Assembly: GCA_964433555.1 (NCBI GenBank)
Contig: CAYSRG010000006.1
Coordinates: 33,216-97,215, forward strand
Direction: 5' to 3'
Source: Stramentimicrobium sp964433555
Lineage (GTDB): Bacteria; Atribacterota; Phoenicimicrobiia; Phoenicimicrobiales; Stramentimicrobiaceae
DNA length: 64,000 nt
Positions 27,442-36,269 of this stretch are shown here, piece by piece (position 1 is the first letter of the stretch; each line of letters opens with the position of its first letter). The position numbers and the translations under genes were made by a program. The notes beneath the pieces are model-generated. The model searched no databases. It had not been told where the DNA came from and worked only from the letters and a program-made list of their open reading frames with translations.

Positions 27442-27942
27442 TTACTTCGTCTTACTCTGCTTTCCAGACATCTGTACACCCATGACATTTACATCCACTG
27501 CCTTTACAAAAAGCCCCGTTTTATCTTCTACCTCACTTTTTACTACCGATTGGATCTTTTTAGCCAGATCAATTATAGTGGAACCATATTCAACAATCAC
27601 AGAGATACAAGTTGACATAGATTTCCCTTCCATTAAATCAACTTTAATCCCCTCTTCTATCTCTTTTACACCTAGCAGTGTCCCAAATCCACTTTTAGAA
27701 TGGGTAACCAAACCGGCGACACCAGAAATATTGCTAACTACTCTACTTACGATAGTTGCTAAAACTTCAGGAAGAATGTTAATTTCCCCTAAATTATCTT
27801 TGATAATTTTTTCTTTTTTTCCCAAGTTTTCTTGTGGAGATAAATCTGCCTTTTTTTCAACTTTTTCTACCGGTGGTTGAACTCTTTCTTTTTTTATTTT
27901 CTCTTTATCCACTTTCTTAGCATCTACTTCATGTTCTTGCAT
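27442..27942 (-). CDS. Asp23/Gls24-family envelope stress protein
   Basis: The 166-residue protein has a charged Lys/Glu-rich tail (residues 1-50) and an Asp23 domain (about 55-155): INILPEVLATIVSRVVSNI, GVAGLV, GIKVDLMEGKSMSTCISVIV and VVKSEVEDKTGLFVKAVDVNV. Asp23/Gls24 proteins coat the inner face of the membrane or respond to envelope stress in Gram-positives; related copies occur widely in anaerobes. An AAGGAG ribosome binding site is present. It lies 62 bp downstream of spoVS with no terminator between, so it is probably co-transcribed. Confidence 0.87.
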   Translation of the reverse strand: MQEHEVDAKKVDKEKIKKERVQPPVEKVEKKADLSPQENLGKKEKIIKDNLGEINILPEVLATIVSRVVSNISGVAGLVTHSKSGFGTLLGVKEIEEGIKVDLMEGKSMSTCISVIVEYGSTIIDLAKKIQSVVKSEVEDKTGLFVKAVDVNVMGVQMSGKQSKTK

Positions 27943-28004
27943 AATAATTACTCCTTAAATATTTATGTAAAATAACTCCCTATATACTATGTTTCAAGAA
28001 TATC

Positions 28005-28268
28005 TTATGAACTGGGAGTAACTAAAAATTTAATTGCAGTTCTCTCGTCACCATTAATTTCAACATCGACAAAAGCCGGGATACAAACTAAATCAACTCC
28101 ACTTGTTGCTGTATATCCCCTAGCAATGGCGATAGCTTTAATCGCTTGGTTAACGGCACCTGCACCTATCGCTTGTAATTCGACCTTACCTTTTTCTCTT
28201 ATTACTCCTGCTAATGCACCGGCAACTGCTTTTGGACTTGATTTTGAAGAAACCTTTAACAATTCCAT
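28005..28268 (-). CDS. spoVS: Stage V sporulation protein S homologue
   Basis: The 87-residue protein matches SpoVS along its whole length: MELLKVSSKSSPKAVAGALA, GKVELQAIGAGAVNQAIKAI and VCIPAFVDVEINGDERTAI. SpoVS is an Alba-like dimeric, putatively nucleic-acid-binding protein. In Bacillus it affects spore coat and septation, but it also occurs in non-sporulating phyla, where its function is unknown. The ribosome binding site AGGAGG is strong. No other sporulation genes are visible in this window. Confidence 0.93.
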   Translation of the reverse strand: MELLKVSSKSSPKAVAGALAGVIREKGKVELQAIGAGAVNQAIKAIAIARGYTATSGVDLVCIPAFVDVEINGDERTAIKFLVTPSS

Positions 28269-28332
28269 TTAGAACCTCCTATACCTACATCTATATGCTA
28301 GCAACTATTCTCCAAATGTTGTAATTATCACT

Positions 28333-28366
28333 ACTTTTTATTTTGTATAACTTTTTATTTTGTATA
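28333..28366. repeat. Tandem 17-bp duplication in the spoVS leader
   Basis: Two exact adjacent copies of ACTTTTTATTTTGTATA. On the minus strand each begins TATACA, so each could act as a -10 element. Confidence 0.6.
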
Positions 28367-28525
28367 GATATCTCTTAGAGCAATGAATTTTAAACTCTCA
28401 TACACCTCCTTCAAAATTACCAACAAACAACAAATCATTTAATCCTAATAGCTACTTTTTCTATTAATTATTATAACAAATTTGTCTCATAAATGAAATT
28501 AGATCGTATTCCTTGTAATTACCAG

Positions 28526-29908
28526 TTATAATTTAAAATTTTTTATTAACATCTTTATCTGTTGATATTGTCGGTCGTTTATATAAGGAGAGCAGTAAGG
28601 CATTAAAGCATCGTTATGCCATAGAGGATCAACCGGTTCTTGCCAGCCATACTCTCTAATAATAGTTTTCCACATTTTTGTTCCAGGAAGAGGTGAATAT
28701 TTTGCCAGATATGGTTTAATGCCATTATCTAACACTAAGCGAATTGAATCAATAATACTTTGTACGTTCTGCTCTGGTAGGCCAATTAACAAATAAGCTC
28801 GAATCTGTTCTGGAGAAAATCCTTCTTGTAATAAAATCTTCACCGCCTTTATAAAAGAAGCATTATCCACTTTATTACCTGTCTTCTTCTGTAATTTTGG
28901 ATCAGTTGTTTCTAACCCCAGCCATATCTTTTTAAATCCACATTCCAGCATTAATTGGGCGATTGGCTGGGTAATTAATCCAGCGTGTAAGGCATTAGGG
29001 GTATAAAAATTAATGTTTAAATCTCTCTTTTTTATTTCTTTCAATAGAGATATAAAGTATGTTTCTGCCTTTACCAATAAAGCATCATCATAAAAAACAA
29101 AATTATTAATTCTTTTTAATTTTTTCCAGTAGATTATTTCATTTACAACCTGATCTACATTTCGGAATTCAAGCTTGGAATTAATTAAATAAGAGGCGCA
29201 ATAACTACATCTAAATGGACAACCTCTTGAAATTATCAAGCAAATATAATCCAATACAGGATATAATTCCCATGCCGGATAAGGATAACAATTTAGATTT
29301 TGATAGTCATTATTCTTTGAATCATTCTGGCTGATGTAATGACCTGTTATATTCTGTAATAATTGTAATAATGTATCAAATTGAACATTTTTAAGAATAT
29401 AATCAGCCTTGGAAAAATTTACTGCATGTGGATAACATAGCGTAGTATAGATACCTCCCAAGATGACAGGACAATTGGGATAATATTTTTTTACCAGTTC
29501 AATGGCCCTGAAAACACCAGGATACCAGTAAGTCATTATGGATGTTATTAAAACAGCATCTGGTTTAGAATAATATTGTAGCTTTTCCTGAAAAATTGAT
29601 TCAGTAATACCATAGCGACAATAATTTCTGGGAATGTGTTTCAAGGATTCTGGTTTTGTTATTTTTTCTTTATAAAATGGTCCTCTTCCATCAAGATTAT
29701 TTTTTGCTAAAACATAATTCGATTTCTTTAGTAAACCTGGTTCAAAACGATCCATGCAATCAATATAATCTATATGATAGCCCTTTTCCCTTAATATAGC
29801 TGCAACATAAAGCAATCCTAATGGTTTAGACCAGAAATCATAAGCAGTAAAATCGTATATCCATGGATTTATTAAAAGCAATTTAATTTTTTTTCTAACT
29901 CTACTCAC
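28526..29908 (-). CDS. B12-binding-type radical SAM protein of unknown substrate
   Basis: A 460-residue protein. The N-terminal 200 residues form a Rossmann-like cobalamin-binding-type domain (KLLLINPWIYDFTAYDF, PLGLLYVAAILREKGYHIDY, CPVILGGIY), though without an obvious DxHxxG motif. The radical SAM core follows with cluster motif CPFRCSYCAS. Then come FYDDALL, KKIWLGLETTDPKLQKKTGN and LIGLPEQNVQSI, typical of BchE/MiaB-like folds. The start is GTG at 29908 with a weak ribosome binding site. It stands alone, so a methyltransferase or ring-forming role cannot be specified. Confidence 0.82.
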   Translation of the reverse strand: MSRVRKKIKLLLINPWIYDFTAYDFWSKPLGLLYVAAILREKGYHIDYIDCMDRFEPGLLKKSNYVLAKNNLDGRGPFYKEKITKPESLKHIPRNYCRYGITESIFQEKLQYYSKPDAVLITSIMTYWYPGVFRAIELVKKYYPNCPVILGGIYTTLCYPHAVNFSKADYILKNVQFDTLLQLLQNITGHYISQNDSKNNDYQNLNCYPYPAWELYPVLDYICLIISRGCPFRCSYCASYLINSKLEFRNVDQVVNEIIYWKKLKRINNFVFYDDALLVKAETYFISLLKEIKKRDLNINFYTPNALHAGLITQPIAQLMLECGFKKIWLGLETTDPKLQKKTGNKVDNASFIKAVKILLQEGFSPEQIRAYLLIGLPEQNVQSIIDSIRLVLDNGIKPYLAKYSPLPGTKMWKTIIREYGWQEPVDPLWHNDALMPYCSPYINDRQYQQIKMLIKNFKL

Positions 29909-30062
29909 TTCTGAACTTCTTTATTTTCATAATACTCTATTTATATCTAATATTCATCTTGAGATACCCAATATTTCAGACTTCTTAGAATGAAACCAAC
30001 CTTGTTGTCCGATTATCCAGGAGGAACCTCTTTTAAGATTTATTTATACTGCACAGCTCAGG

Positions 30063-30091
30063 TTGACAAAAATAGGAAAAGGGTATACAAT
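30063..30091 (+). promoter_or_regulatory. Near-consensus promoter far upstream of trkA
   Basis: TTGACA (30063-30068), 17-bp spacer, TACAAT (30086-30091). If it drives trkA, the leader is about 510 nt. Confidence 0.5.
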
Positions 30092-30321
30092 TCCCAAGAC
30101 AGCAAATATCTTCATAAATTAATAATATATATAATAAATAACATATAATTTTGTCAGAAAGATTAGACTATACTAATAAAATTGGAAAAATGTATGATTA
30201 TATTTCTACATTGTATTTTGGAAAATTTGAATTTTTGTTACAATATAATATATAGTTGATAGTATCAGAATTTTAAACAAATTGCGATACTATTGACTTT
30301 TCTTTTTTTAGAAACAATATT

Positions 30322-30339
30322 GCTAACAAGATTGTTAGC
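30322..30339. promoter_or_regulatory. Palindromic site upstream of trkA
   Basis: GCTAACAA-GA-TTGTTAGC, a perfect 8-bp dyad with a 2-bp centre, the form of a dimeric repressor operator. Function is inferred only from symmetry. Confidence 0.4.
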
Positions 30340-30416
30340 TAAATTTTATAGAAAATCCAAATTGATTAAAAATATAGATATAAGAGAATACTAAATATTA
30401 AACTTGATATTAATTT

Positions 30417-30450
30417 AAGGGGTTCTCATGGGGGTCCCCTTGAATATCCT
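30417..30450. repeat. Palindromic repeat family 2, copy C
   Basis: Reads on the minus strand as GGATATTCAAGGGGA then CCCCCATGAGAACCCC, matching copy A in both half-sites. Confidence 0.55.
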
Positions 30451-30603
30451 GAATCTTTAACAATTAATGTAAAAAGATATCAGAGTATTATAGTTAAACT
30501 CTGATGTTAATAAATTGAGATACTAATCAAAAGATGGTTTCTCTTTTTAACGTTAAAAAATAATTTTTAAGCAAAAGTTTTTTTTGCTCAGGAGGAAATG
30601 CTT

Positions 30604-31938
30604 TTGAAAGTTATAATCATTGGGGCAGGAAAAGTAGGTATCCAAATCGCCCAGACTCTTTCAACAGAAAATCATGATGTAACTATTATAGACAAACGTG
30701 AAGATATCAGACAGGATCTGGATAGTAATCTGGATATCATGACCATTATTGGAAACGGAGCTAATGTAAGAATTCTGGAACAAGCAGGAATAAAAGAAGC
30801 AGATATGCTTATTGCAGTAACCAGGATAGATGAGGTCAATATGGTTGCTTGTATGACAGCAAAACAATTTAATGTTGCTAAAACTATTGCCCGCATCAGA
30901 AATACTGAATATATGTATAGCAACTCACTTTCCAAGGAAAAATTAGGTATTGATTATGTTATTAATCCTGAAAGAGCAACAGCTAAAGAAATAGTAAGAT
31001 TATTAAAAACTCCTTCCAATGTCTGTGAAGCTCAGGATTTTGCTAGTGGAAAAATTTCTTTATTTGGCTTAAAAATTGAAGAGGATTGCCATTTTGCCAA
31101 TAAAAAAATAAGAGATATTAGTTTTGGGCGTCATACCCTGATGGCAGCTATATTTAGAGAAGATAACCTGATAATTCCTACGGGTAATGATGAAATTTTT
31201 ATAGGAGATACTGTATATTTATTAATCAGGAAAGAAAATTACTCTGACTTGGAACTATTGTGTAATAAAAAATCCGGCGTTTTACAAAATGTTCTTATCT
31301 TTGGTGGAAGTAACATTGGTATTCAGGTTGCTTCTCTATTAAATAAAATTGGCATCAAAACAAAATTAATCGAAATGAATAAGCAAAAAAGCGAAACAAT
31401 ATCAGAATTATTACCTCAAACATTGGTTATTAATGGAGACGGTACCAATATAGAACTTCTAAAGGAAGAAGGAATTGAAAAAACTGATGGATTTGTTGCT
31501 GTTACCGGTTATGATGAAGAGAATTTACTGGTATCACTACTGGCAAAACATCTTGGGACAAAAAAGGTTATAGCCAAAATTAGCAGAACTAATTACATTC
31601 CTATTTTAGAAAAAATAGGTATAGATGCAGTTGTCAACCCTCGTCTAACAACTGCTTCCGCCATTTTACGTTTCCTGAAACGTGGCGAACTTATCACCCT
31701 CACCTTACTCAAAGAAGGAGAAATTGAGGTAGCAGAATTAATTGCCCAACCAGATAGTAAAATCAATGATAAGCCTTTAAAATCAATTGATTTTCCAAAA
31801 AATTCCATTATTGGGGCAATTATTAGAAACGAAGAGGTAATTATTCCTCATGGAGATGATTTTATCAAGTCAGGGGATAAGGTCATTGTATTTACTAAAA
31901 CAACAGAAATTAAAAAGATAGAACAGCTTTTTTTATGA
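30604..31938 (+). CDS. trkA: Trk potassium uptake regulatory protein TrkA
   Basis: About 444 residues with two tandem RCK units. The first nucleotide-binding fold has IIIGAGKVGIQIAQTL and the second LIFGGSNIGIQVASLL, each followed by a TrkA_C domain (for example IIPTGNDEIFIGDTVYLL and IIPHGDDFIKSGDKVIVF). TrkA gates TrkH in response to NAD(H)/ATP on the cytoplasmic face. The start is placed at TTG 30604 rather than ATG 30598 because GGAGG (30591-30595) is only 2 nt from that ATG but 8 nt from the TTG. trkH follows directly. Confidence 0.93.
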   Translation: MKVIIIGAGKVGIQIAQTLSTENHDVTIIDKREDIRQDLDSNLDIMTIIGNGANVRILEQAGIKEADMLIAVTRIDEVNMVACMTAKQFNVAKTIARIRNTEYMYSNSLSKEKLGIDYVINPERATAKEIVRLLKTPSNVCEAQDFASGKISLFGLKIEEDCHFANKKIRDISFGRHTLMAAIFREDNLIIPTGNDEIFIGDTVYLLIRKENYSDLELLCNKKSGVLQNVLIFGGSNIGIQVASLLNKIGIKTKLIEMNKQKSETISELLPQTLVINGDGTNIELLKEEGIEKTDGFVAVTGYDEENLLVSLLAKHLGTKKVIAKISRTNYIPILEKIGIDAVVNPRLTTASAILRFLKRGELITLTLLKEGEIEVAELIAQPDSKINDKPLKSIDFPKNSIIGAIIRNEEVIIPHGDDFIKSGDKVIVFTKTTEIKKIEQLFL

Positions 31939-31939
31939 A

Positions 31940-33403
31940 GTGGGGAAATTTAATTCATTGAAATATAGCATTGTTTTCAATACTCTCGGTATATTAATAT
32001 TTTTCCTGGGTTTAAGCATGATCTTCCCTCTGTTCTATGCCCTTTACTACCAAGAAGAGGTAGCTATATATGCCTTCTTGTCCTCAATAATAATAACTTC
32101 CCTCTCCGGACTATTCTTACACTTTAATTTCAAAACTGAAGATGGAATAGGAAGAAAAGAAGGCTTTGCTATTGCTACACTGGGATGGATAATTGCAGCT
32201 GCATTTGGATCATTCCCCTTTCTTTTTAGCGGGACATTAACTAATTTTATTGATGCCTATTTTGAATCAATGTCAGGCTTCACTACCACCGGGGCAACGG
32301 TTCTTCAATATATCGAAGGAAATCCACTTTCCGTTCTATTTTGGAGAAATCAAATACAATGGATTGGAGGAATGGGAATTATTGTATTGGTCGTGGCAAT
32401 CTTACCTGCATTAGGTGTGGGAGGTATGCAATTATTCAAATTAGAGGTCCCCGGACCAGAACCAGATAAATTGAAACCACGTATCAAAGAAACAGCAAAG
32501 TTATTATATCTGGTTTATATCATTATCTCTGCTCTCCAGGTTGTTTGTCTTTACCTAACCGGAATGTCTTTATTTGATGCAATTACGCATATGTTTGGCA
32601 CCATGGCTACAGGAGGCTTTACACCTAAAAATCTAAGTGTTGGTCACTATAACAGTCCTACCTACGACATGATAATGATTTTTTTTATGCTCATAGCAGG
32701 CGCAAACTTTACCCTGCACTACAAAGTATTACATGGTGATTTGAAAAGTTTATTTAAAGATAGAGAATTCCTTTTTTATTTAGGAGTAATTGTTATATCC
32801 ATTTTCATCATTACCACCCAATTACATCTTTATATTTATAAATCAATATTAACTGCCCTCCGTTATGCTTCTTTTCAAGTTGTTTCTGTAATCACTACAA
32901 CTGGTTTTGCCACAACTAATTTCGATCAATGGCCAACTCTCTCAAAGAGTATTTTAATTATTTTAATGTTTATCGGAGGTTGTGCTGGTTCCACCGGTGG
33001 TGCTATTAAAAATATTCGGATTCTCATTTTGTTAAAAAAGGTTGGTCGAGAATTTCAAAGAATACTTCATCCACATGCCATCACCCCTATTTATGTTGGT
33101 GATAAAAAAATTTCAGATGAGGTAGCGAGCAATGTTACTTCTTTTTTTCTGTTATATATTATGATATTTGTATTCAGCTCCTTGGTTATGGCAGCTTTGG
33201 GCTTGGACTTGGTTAGTGCTATGACTTCAGTTGCAGCTACTCTTGGTAATGTCGGACCAGGATTAGGATTAGTCGGGCCTACCCAAAACTATGCCTTTAT
33301 ACCACCTTTAGGTAAAATTCTGTTAAGTTTATGCATGCTATTAGGGCGATTAGAAATCTATACCGTCTTTATCCTACTTATACCTGAATTCTGGAAGAAC
33401 TAA
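31940..33403 (+). CDS. trkH: Trk potassium uptake channel TrkH
   Basis: A 487-residue membrane protein with four pseudo-repeats of the K+ channel pore fold. Selectivity-loop segments are visible at SMSGFTTTGATVL, GTMATGGFTP, VITTTGFATTNF and ATLGNVGPGLG. It imports K+ (and H+/Na+) with the TrkA ring. The start is annotated at GTG 31940, 1 nt after the trkA stop. A TTG at 31958 is an alternative, since GTGGGG would then be the ribosome binding site. The two genes are clearly one operon, relevant to osmoadaptation alongside the trehalose genes. Confidence 0.92.
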   Translation: MGKFNSLKYSIVFNTLGILIFFLGLSMIFPLFYALYYQEEVAIYAFLSSIIITSLSGLFLHFNFKTEDGIGRKEGFAIATLGWIIAAAFGSFPFLFSGTLTNFIDAYFESMSGFTTTGATVLQYIEGNPLSVLFWRNQIQWIGGMGIIVLVVAILPALGVGGMQLFKLEVPGPEPDKLKPRIKETAKLLYLVYIIISALQVVCLYLTGMSLFDAITHMFGTMATGGFTPKNLSVGHYNSPTYDMIMIFFMLIAGANFTLHYKVLHGDLKSLFKDREFLFYLGVIVISIFIITTQLHLYIYKSILTALRYASFQVVSVITTTGFATTNFDQWPTLSKSILIILMFIGGCAGSTGGAIKNIRILILLKKVGREFQRILHPHAITPIYVGDKKISDEVASNVTSFFLLYIMIFVFSSLVMAALGLDLVSAMTSVAATLGNVGPGLGLVGPTQNYAFIPPLGKILLSLCMLLGRLEIYTVFILLIPEFWKN

Positions 33404-33747
33404 CTTGTTAGACTATTTTCAGCTGGTAAATACATTCTATTTTAATACTAAAATTTGTTGTGAATTTTATCAATTTTATAGTATAATGTTATTGCTTAAT
33501 AATTATACTAACTCAGATATCACAATTTTTAAGGATCTAATTTGAAGAAATTAATATTATGGGTATCTTATAAGAATAGTAATTTTTTAAAAAATAATTT
33601 TTCTTTTTCATATTTTACTAACCGATTATCCTCATATTGCTGGCAATACTACTTCTATTAATTTGCTTTATAATAGCTTTTCCTTTATTTCCCTAACAAT
33701 TGTTCATTTGTTGTCCTATATTAATCTAAATAGGAGGAGTGATTCTA
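33404..33747. other. Intergenic, no feature seen
   Basis: AT-rich gap between trkH and the ATP-grasp gene. Only the AGGAGGA ribosome binding site at 33732-33738 was recognised. No terminator hairpin was found for trkH. Confidence 0.4.
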
Positions 33748-34869
33748 TTGCTAAAAAAGATTTTGTTTGTCTATAATCAAGTAAGTAAAAAATACAAATA
33801 TGGTTTGTTTCGAGAATGTACCCTGGATACTGATGTACAGGCTATTCGGGAAGCATTGATGAAAACAAAATGTAATATTTTATCACTAGATCTTTATAAT
33901 CCGGAACAATTAGATAATTTTATTATGGATAACTATCCCATTGATTTTGCCTTTGTCCTGGCGGAAGGTTTTAAAGATTACCCCCATACTTTGTATAATG
34001 GCTATGGTGCTGCTCAAGTTCGAGAACAATTAAAAAACCATAATATCCCCTCCAGCCATGCCAGTATTGAAAGTATGGAGATATGCCGAAATAAAGACTT
34101 TACCTATCAAAAATTACAGGGATATAGTATTCCAGTTCCTAAACATTTTGTGTTTGATCTTCATAACCGCTTTCGAAAAAAACAGCTATTAAGGGAGATT
34201 GAACGCATAGGATACCCCTTAATGATTAAACCGGCAGGTGGAGGAGATAGTATAGGAATCACTCCAAAATCAGTTGTTCATAATCTGATTGAACTAAAGC
34301 ATAAGATTGAATATTTAAAAAGGACATTGGGTCTAGAAAAAATTATTATTGAACAATATCTACCAGGACAGGAATTTACAGTTGGAGTATTGGGTGGTGA
34401 AACTAAATATGTCTTACCCATTATCGCTTTTCCAGAAAACTGGGGAATTCGTTATACCAGAACAAAGAACAAGGAGTATAGAATGCAAAACCAGTTTAGA
34501 ATAATTGGGCACAAACATATTTTGTTCTCCCCTCTAGTTGAAATCTCGGTAAAAAGTTTCCTGGCAGTCAAGGCTAATGATATTATTCGCCTGGACATTA
34601 AAAAAGACCAGGATGACAATCTTTATGTTATTGATATAAATGGTACTCCCTCTCTTTCGGTACATGGATCTGTAACTTTTATGGCTAGTAAAGTAGGATT
34701 ATCCCATAGTCAGCTAATTAAGATTGTCTTTTATGAGAGTATGGTAAGAAATAATCTGGTTCCCAGCCAGTATCTAGAAGAATTAATTACTCCTCTTAAA
34801 GAAAGATTATATCCTTATGCGGGTGACCAATTAATTGAAGTATTTTCAGAAGATACAGGATATAGTTGA
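33748..34869 (+). CDS. D-Ala-D-Ala ligase-like ATP-grasp protein
   Basis: About 373 residues from TTG 33748 (GGAGG 10 nt upstream; the GTG at 33739 abuts the ribosome binding site). The N-terminal part resembles the Ddl Rossmann-like domain. The ATP-grasp region shows YPLMIKPAGGGDSIGI, IIIEQYLPGQEFTVGVLGG and the Mg-binding end RLDIKKDQDDNLYVIDINGT. It probably forms an acyl-phosphate and ligates an amine. It differs from true Ddl (long N-terminus, extra 40-residue tail), so a peptide or amino-acid ligase with unknown substrates is as likely as a wall enzyme. No mur genes are nearby. Confidence 0.75.
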   Translation: MLKKILFVYNQVSKKYKYGLFRECTLDTDVQAIREALMKTKCNILSLDLYNPEQLDNFIMDNYPIDFAFVLAEGFKDYPHTLYNGYGAAQVREQLKNHNIPSSHASIESMEICRNKDFTYQKLQGYSIPVPKHFVFDLHNRFRKKQLLREIERIGYPLMIKPAGGGDSIGITPKSVVHNLIELKHKIEYLKRTLGLEKIIIEQYLPGQEFTVGVLGGETKYVLPIIAFPENWGIRYTRTKNKEYRMQNQFRIIGHKHILFSPLVEISVKSFLAVKANDIIRLDIKKDQDDNLYVIDINGTPSLSVHGSVTFMASKVGLSHSQLIKIVFYESMVRNNLVPSQYLEELITPLKERLYPYAGDQLIEVFSEDTGYS

Positions 34870-34919
34870 TATTTAATACACAGATTAAAATATACTGCTT
34901 CAAGTATATTCAGATACCA

Positions 34920-36269
34920 TTAACCAATCATTTTTTCTGGTAACCAGGTAATAATCTGTGGAAATACAATACAAAGTATCAGACAAAATATTATCAAGAT
35001 TATAAAAGGAACCACTCCTTTTATGATATCAGCCATAGTAACACCTAATTCTTTGGGAGCAGTTCCCCGACAGACAAAGATAGACATCGCCATAGGTGGT
35101 GTTTGAAATGCCATTTGCAAGTTAATACAAATCATCATCGCAGCCCACAAAGGATCAAATCCCAACTTTAGAAGTATGGGTGAGAAAACTGGAACAATAA
35201 TAAAAACTATACCTATCCACTCGATAAACATCCCTAAAACAAACACAATCAACATAACCATGGCAAACGCCCCCCACCTTCCACCAGGTACAGCCATAAT
35301 CAAATTGGTAACCACTCCTCCACAGCCTGCACTCATAAATACCCCTACAAAAGCATAACTTAAGCCTGCAATTAGAAGAACAAATGCACTAACTCGCAGC
35401 ACTTCCATGGCGCTATGCTTAATTAAGTTCCAGGTAAACTTTCGGTAAAGAATAGCTAAGATTACTACTGCTAAACTTCCCATCGCTGCAGCTTCAGTAG
35501 GAGGAGCAATGCCGGTATAAATAGTTCCTAATACTGCTATAATAATTAACAACGTAGGAGCAACAGCCTTTAACAATTTTAGTGTTTTTTCTCTATATGA
35601 TATTTTATGTCTTTCTCCTTCAGGAATAGGTGGTCCTAATTTTGGATTTAATGCACAGCGAATAGCTATATATGTAATATATAAACCGGAAAGAATGAGG
35701 CCAGGGAAAATTGCTCCCATAAACATTTTGCCTACTGACACACCCGCTTGGGGACCATATACCACCAACATAATACTTGGAGGTATAAGTATACCCAGGG
35801 TACCAGCAGCAACAATTGAACCAGTAGCTATAGACTTATCATAACCTCTCTTAATCATTGGAGCCAGAGCAATAAGTGTTAATATAGTCACAGATGCTGT
35901 GATAGTACCTAAACAAGCTGCAAGAAGCGTGCCTACTATGATAGTAACTACGGCTAATCCACCTTTGAATCCACTTAACCATTCATATAATGCATTATAT
36001 AAATCCTCAGCTATTCCTGAATTCTCAAGTATCACTCCCATAAAAGTAAACAGGGGAACAGCTAAATAAGGATAATTCAAAGTTAATTCATAAAGTCTTG
36101 AATAAAGTATATTAAAGGTAATTTTAGGACCAAATATTATAGTGCCAACCAAAAAAGCCACACTACCTATTACCAGGCCAATAGGAAAACCAGTTAAGAC
36201 TAGAGTTAAAACCCCTCCTAACATTAAGACAGTAATTATTTCTGGACTAAGTGCTATCAAGTGGCTCAC
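34920..36269 (-). CDS. TRAP transporter large permease (DctM), system 1
   Basis: A 449-residue protein with about 12 membrane segments of the DctM family: FPIGLVIGSVAFLVG, LAVPLFTFMGVILENSGIA, GIAPPTEAAAMGSLA and a C-terminal NLQMAFQTPPMAMSIF. It provides Na+/H+-driven import with the DctQ and DctP partners. The frame begins at GTG 36269, but TTG 36260 has better spacing to AGAGGTG. Either way the start lies inside dctQ, so the two are translationally coupled. It is the last gene of the sugar-acid cluster. Confidence 0.92.
   Translation of the reverse strand: MSHLIALSPEIITVLMLGGVLTLVLTGFPIGLVIGSVAFLVGTIIFGPKITFNILYSRLYELTLNYPYLAVPLFTFMGVILENSGIAEDLYNALYEWLSGFKGGLAVVTIIVGTLLAACLGTITASVTILTLIALAPMIKRGYDKSIATGSIVAAGTLGILIPPSIMLVVYGPQAGVSVGKMFMGAIFPGLILSGLYITYIAIRCALNPKLGPPIPEGERHKISYREKTLKLLKAVAPTLLIIIAVLGTIYTGIAPPTEAAAMGSLAVVILAILYRKFTWNLIKHSAMEVLRVSAFVLLIAGLSYAFVGVFMSAGCGGVVTNLIMAVPGGRWGAFAMVMLIVFVLGMFIEWIGIVFIIVPVFSPILLKLGFDPLWAAMMICINLQMAFQTPPMAMSIFVCRGTAPKELGVTMADIIKGVVPFIILIIFCLILCIVFPQIITWLPEKMIG

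Larger units (their letters stand above)
29909..30603. other. Long divergent intergenic region before trkA
   Basis: About 695 bp. It contains a plus-strand promoter (30063-30091), a dyad at 30255-30294 (GATAGTATC / GATACTATT), a palindrome at 30322-30339, repeat family 2 copy C, and a hairpin ATCAGAGT / ACTCTGAT at 30479-30504. No coding sequence was recognised. It does not match the ydaO (c-di-AMP) riboswitch often found before Trk genes. Confidence 0.5.

Noticed and set aside
27482..27880. 132-codon open frame on the plus strand
   Set aside because: Antisense shadow of the Asp23/Gls24 gene, with Ser/Thr-rich low-complexity translation and no ribosome binding site.
30100..30597. ydaO/c-di-AMP riboswitch before trkA
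   Set aside because: The leader lacks the conserved GGGGAACC and GGGGUGAAUC blocks; only unrelated hairpins and a repeat are present.
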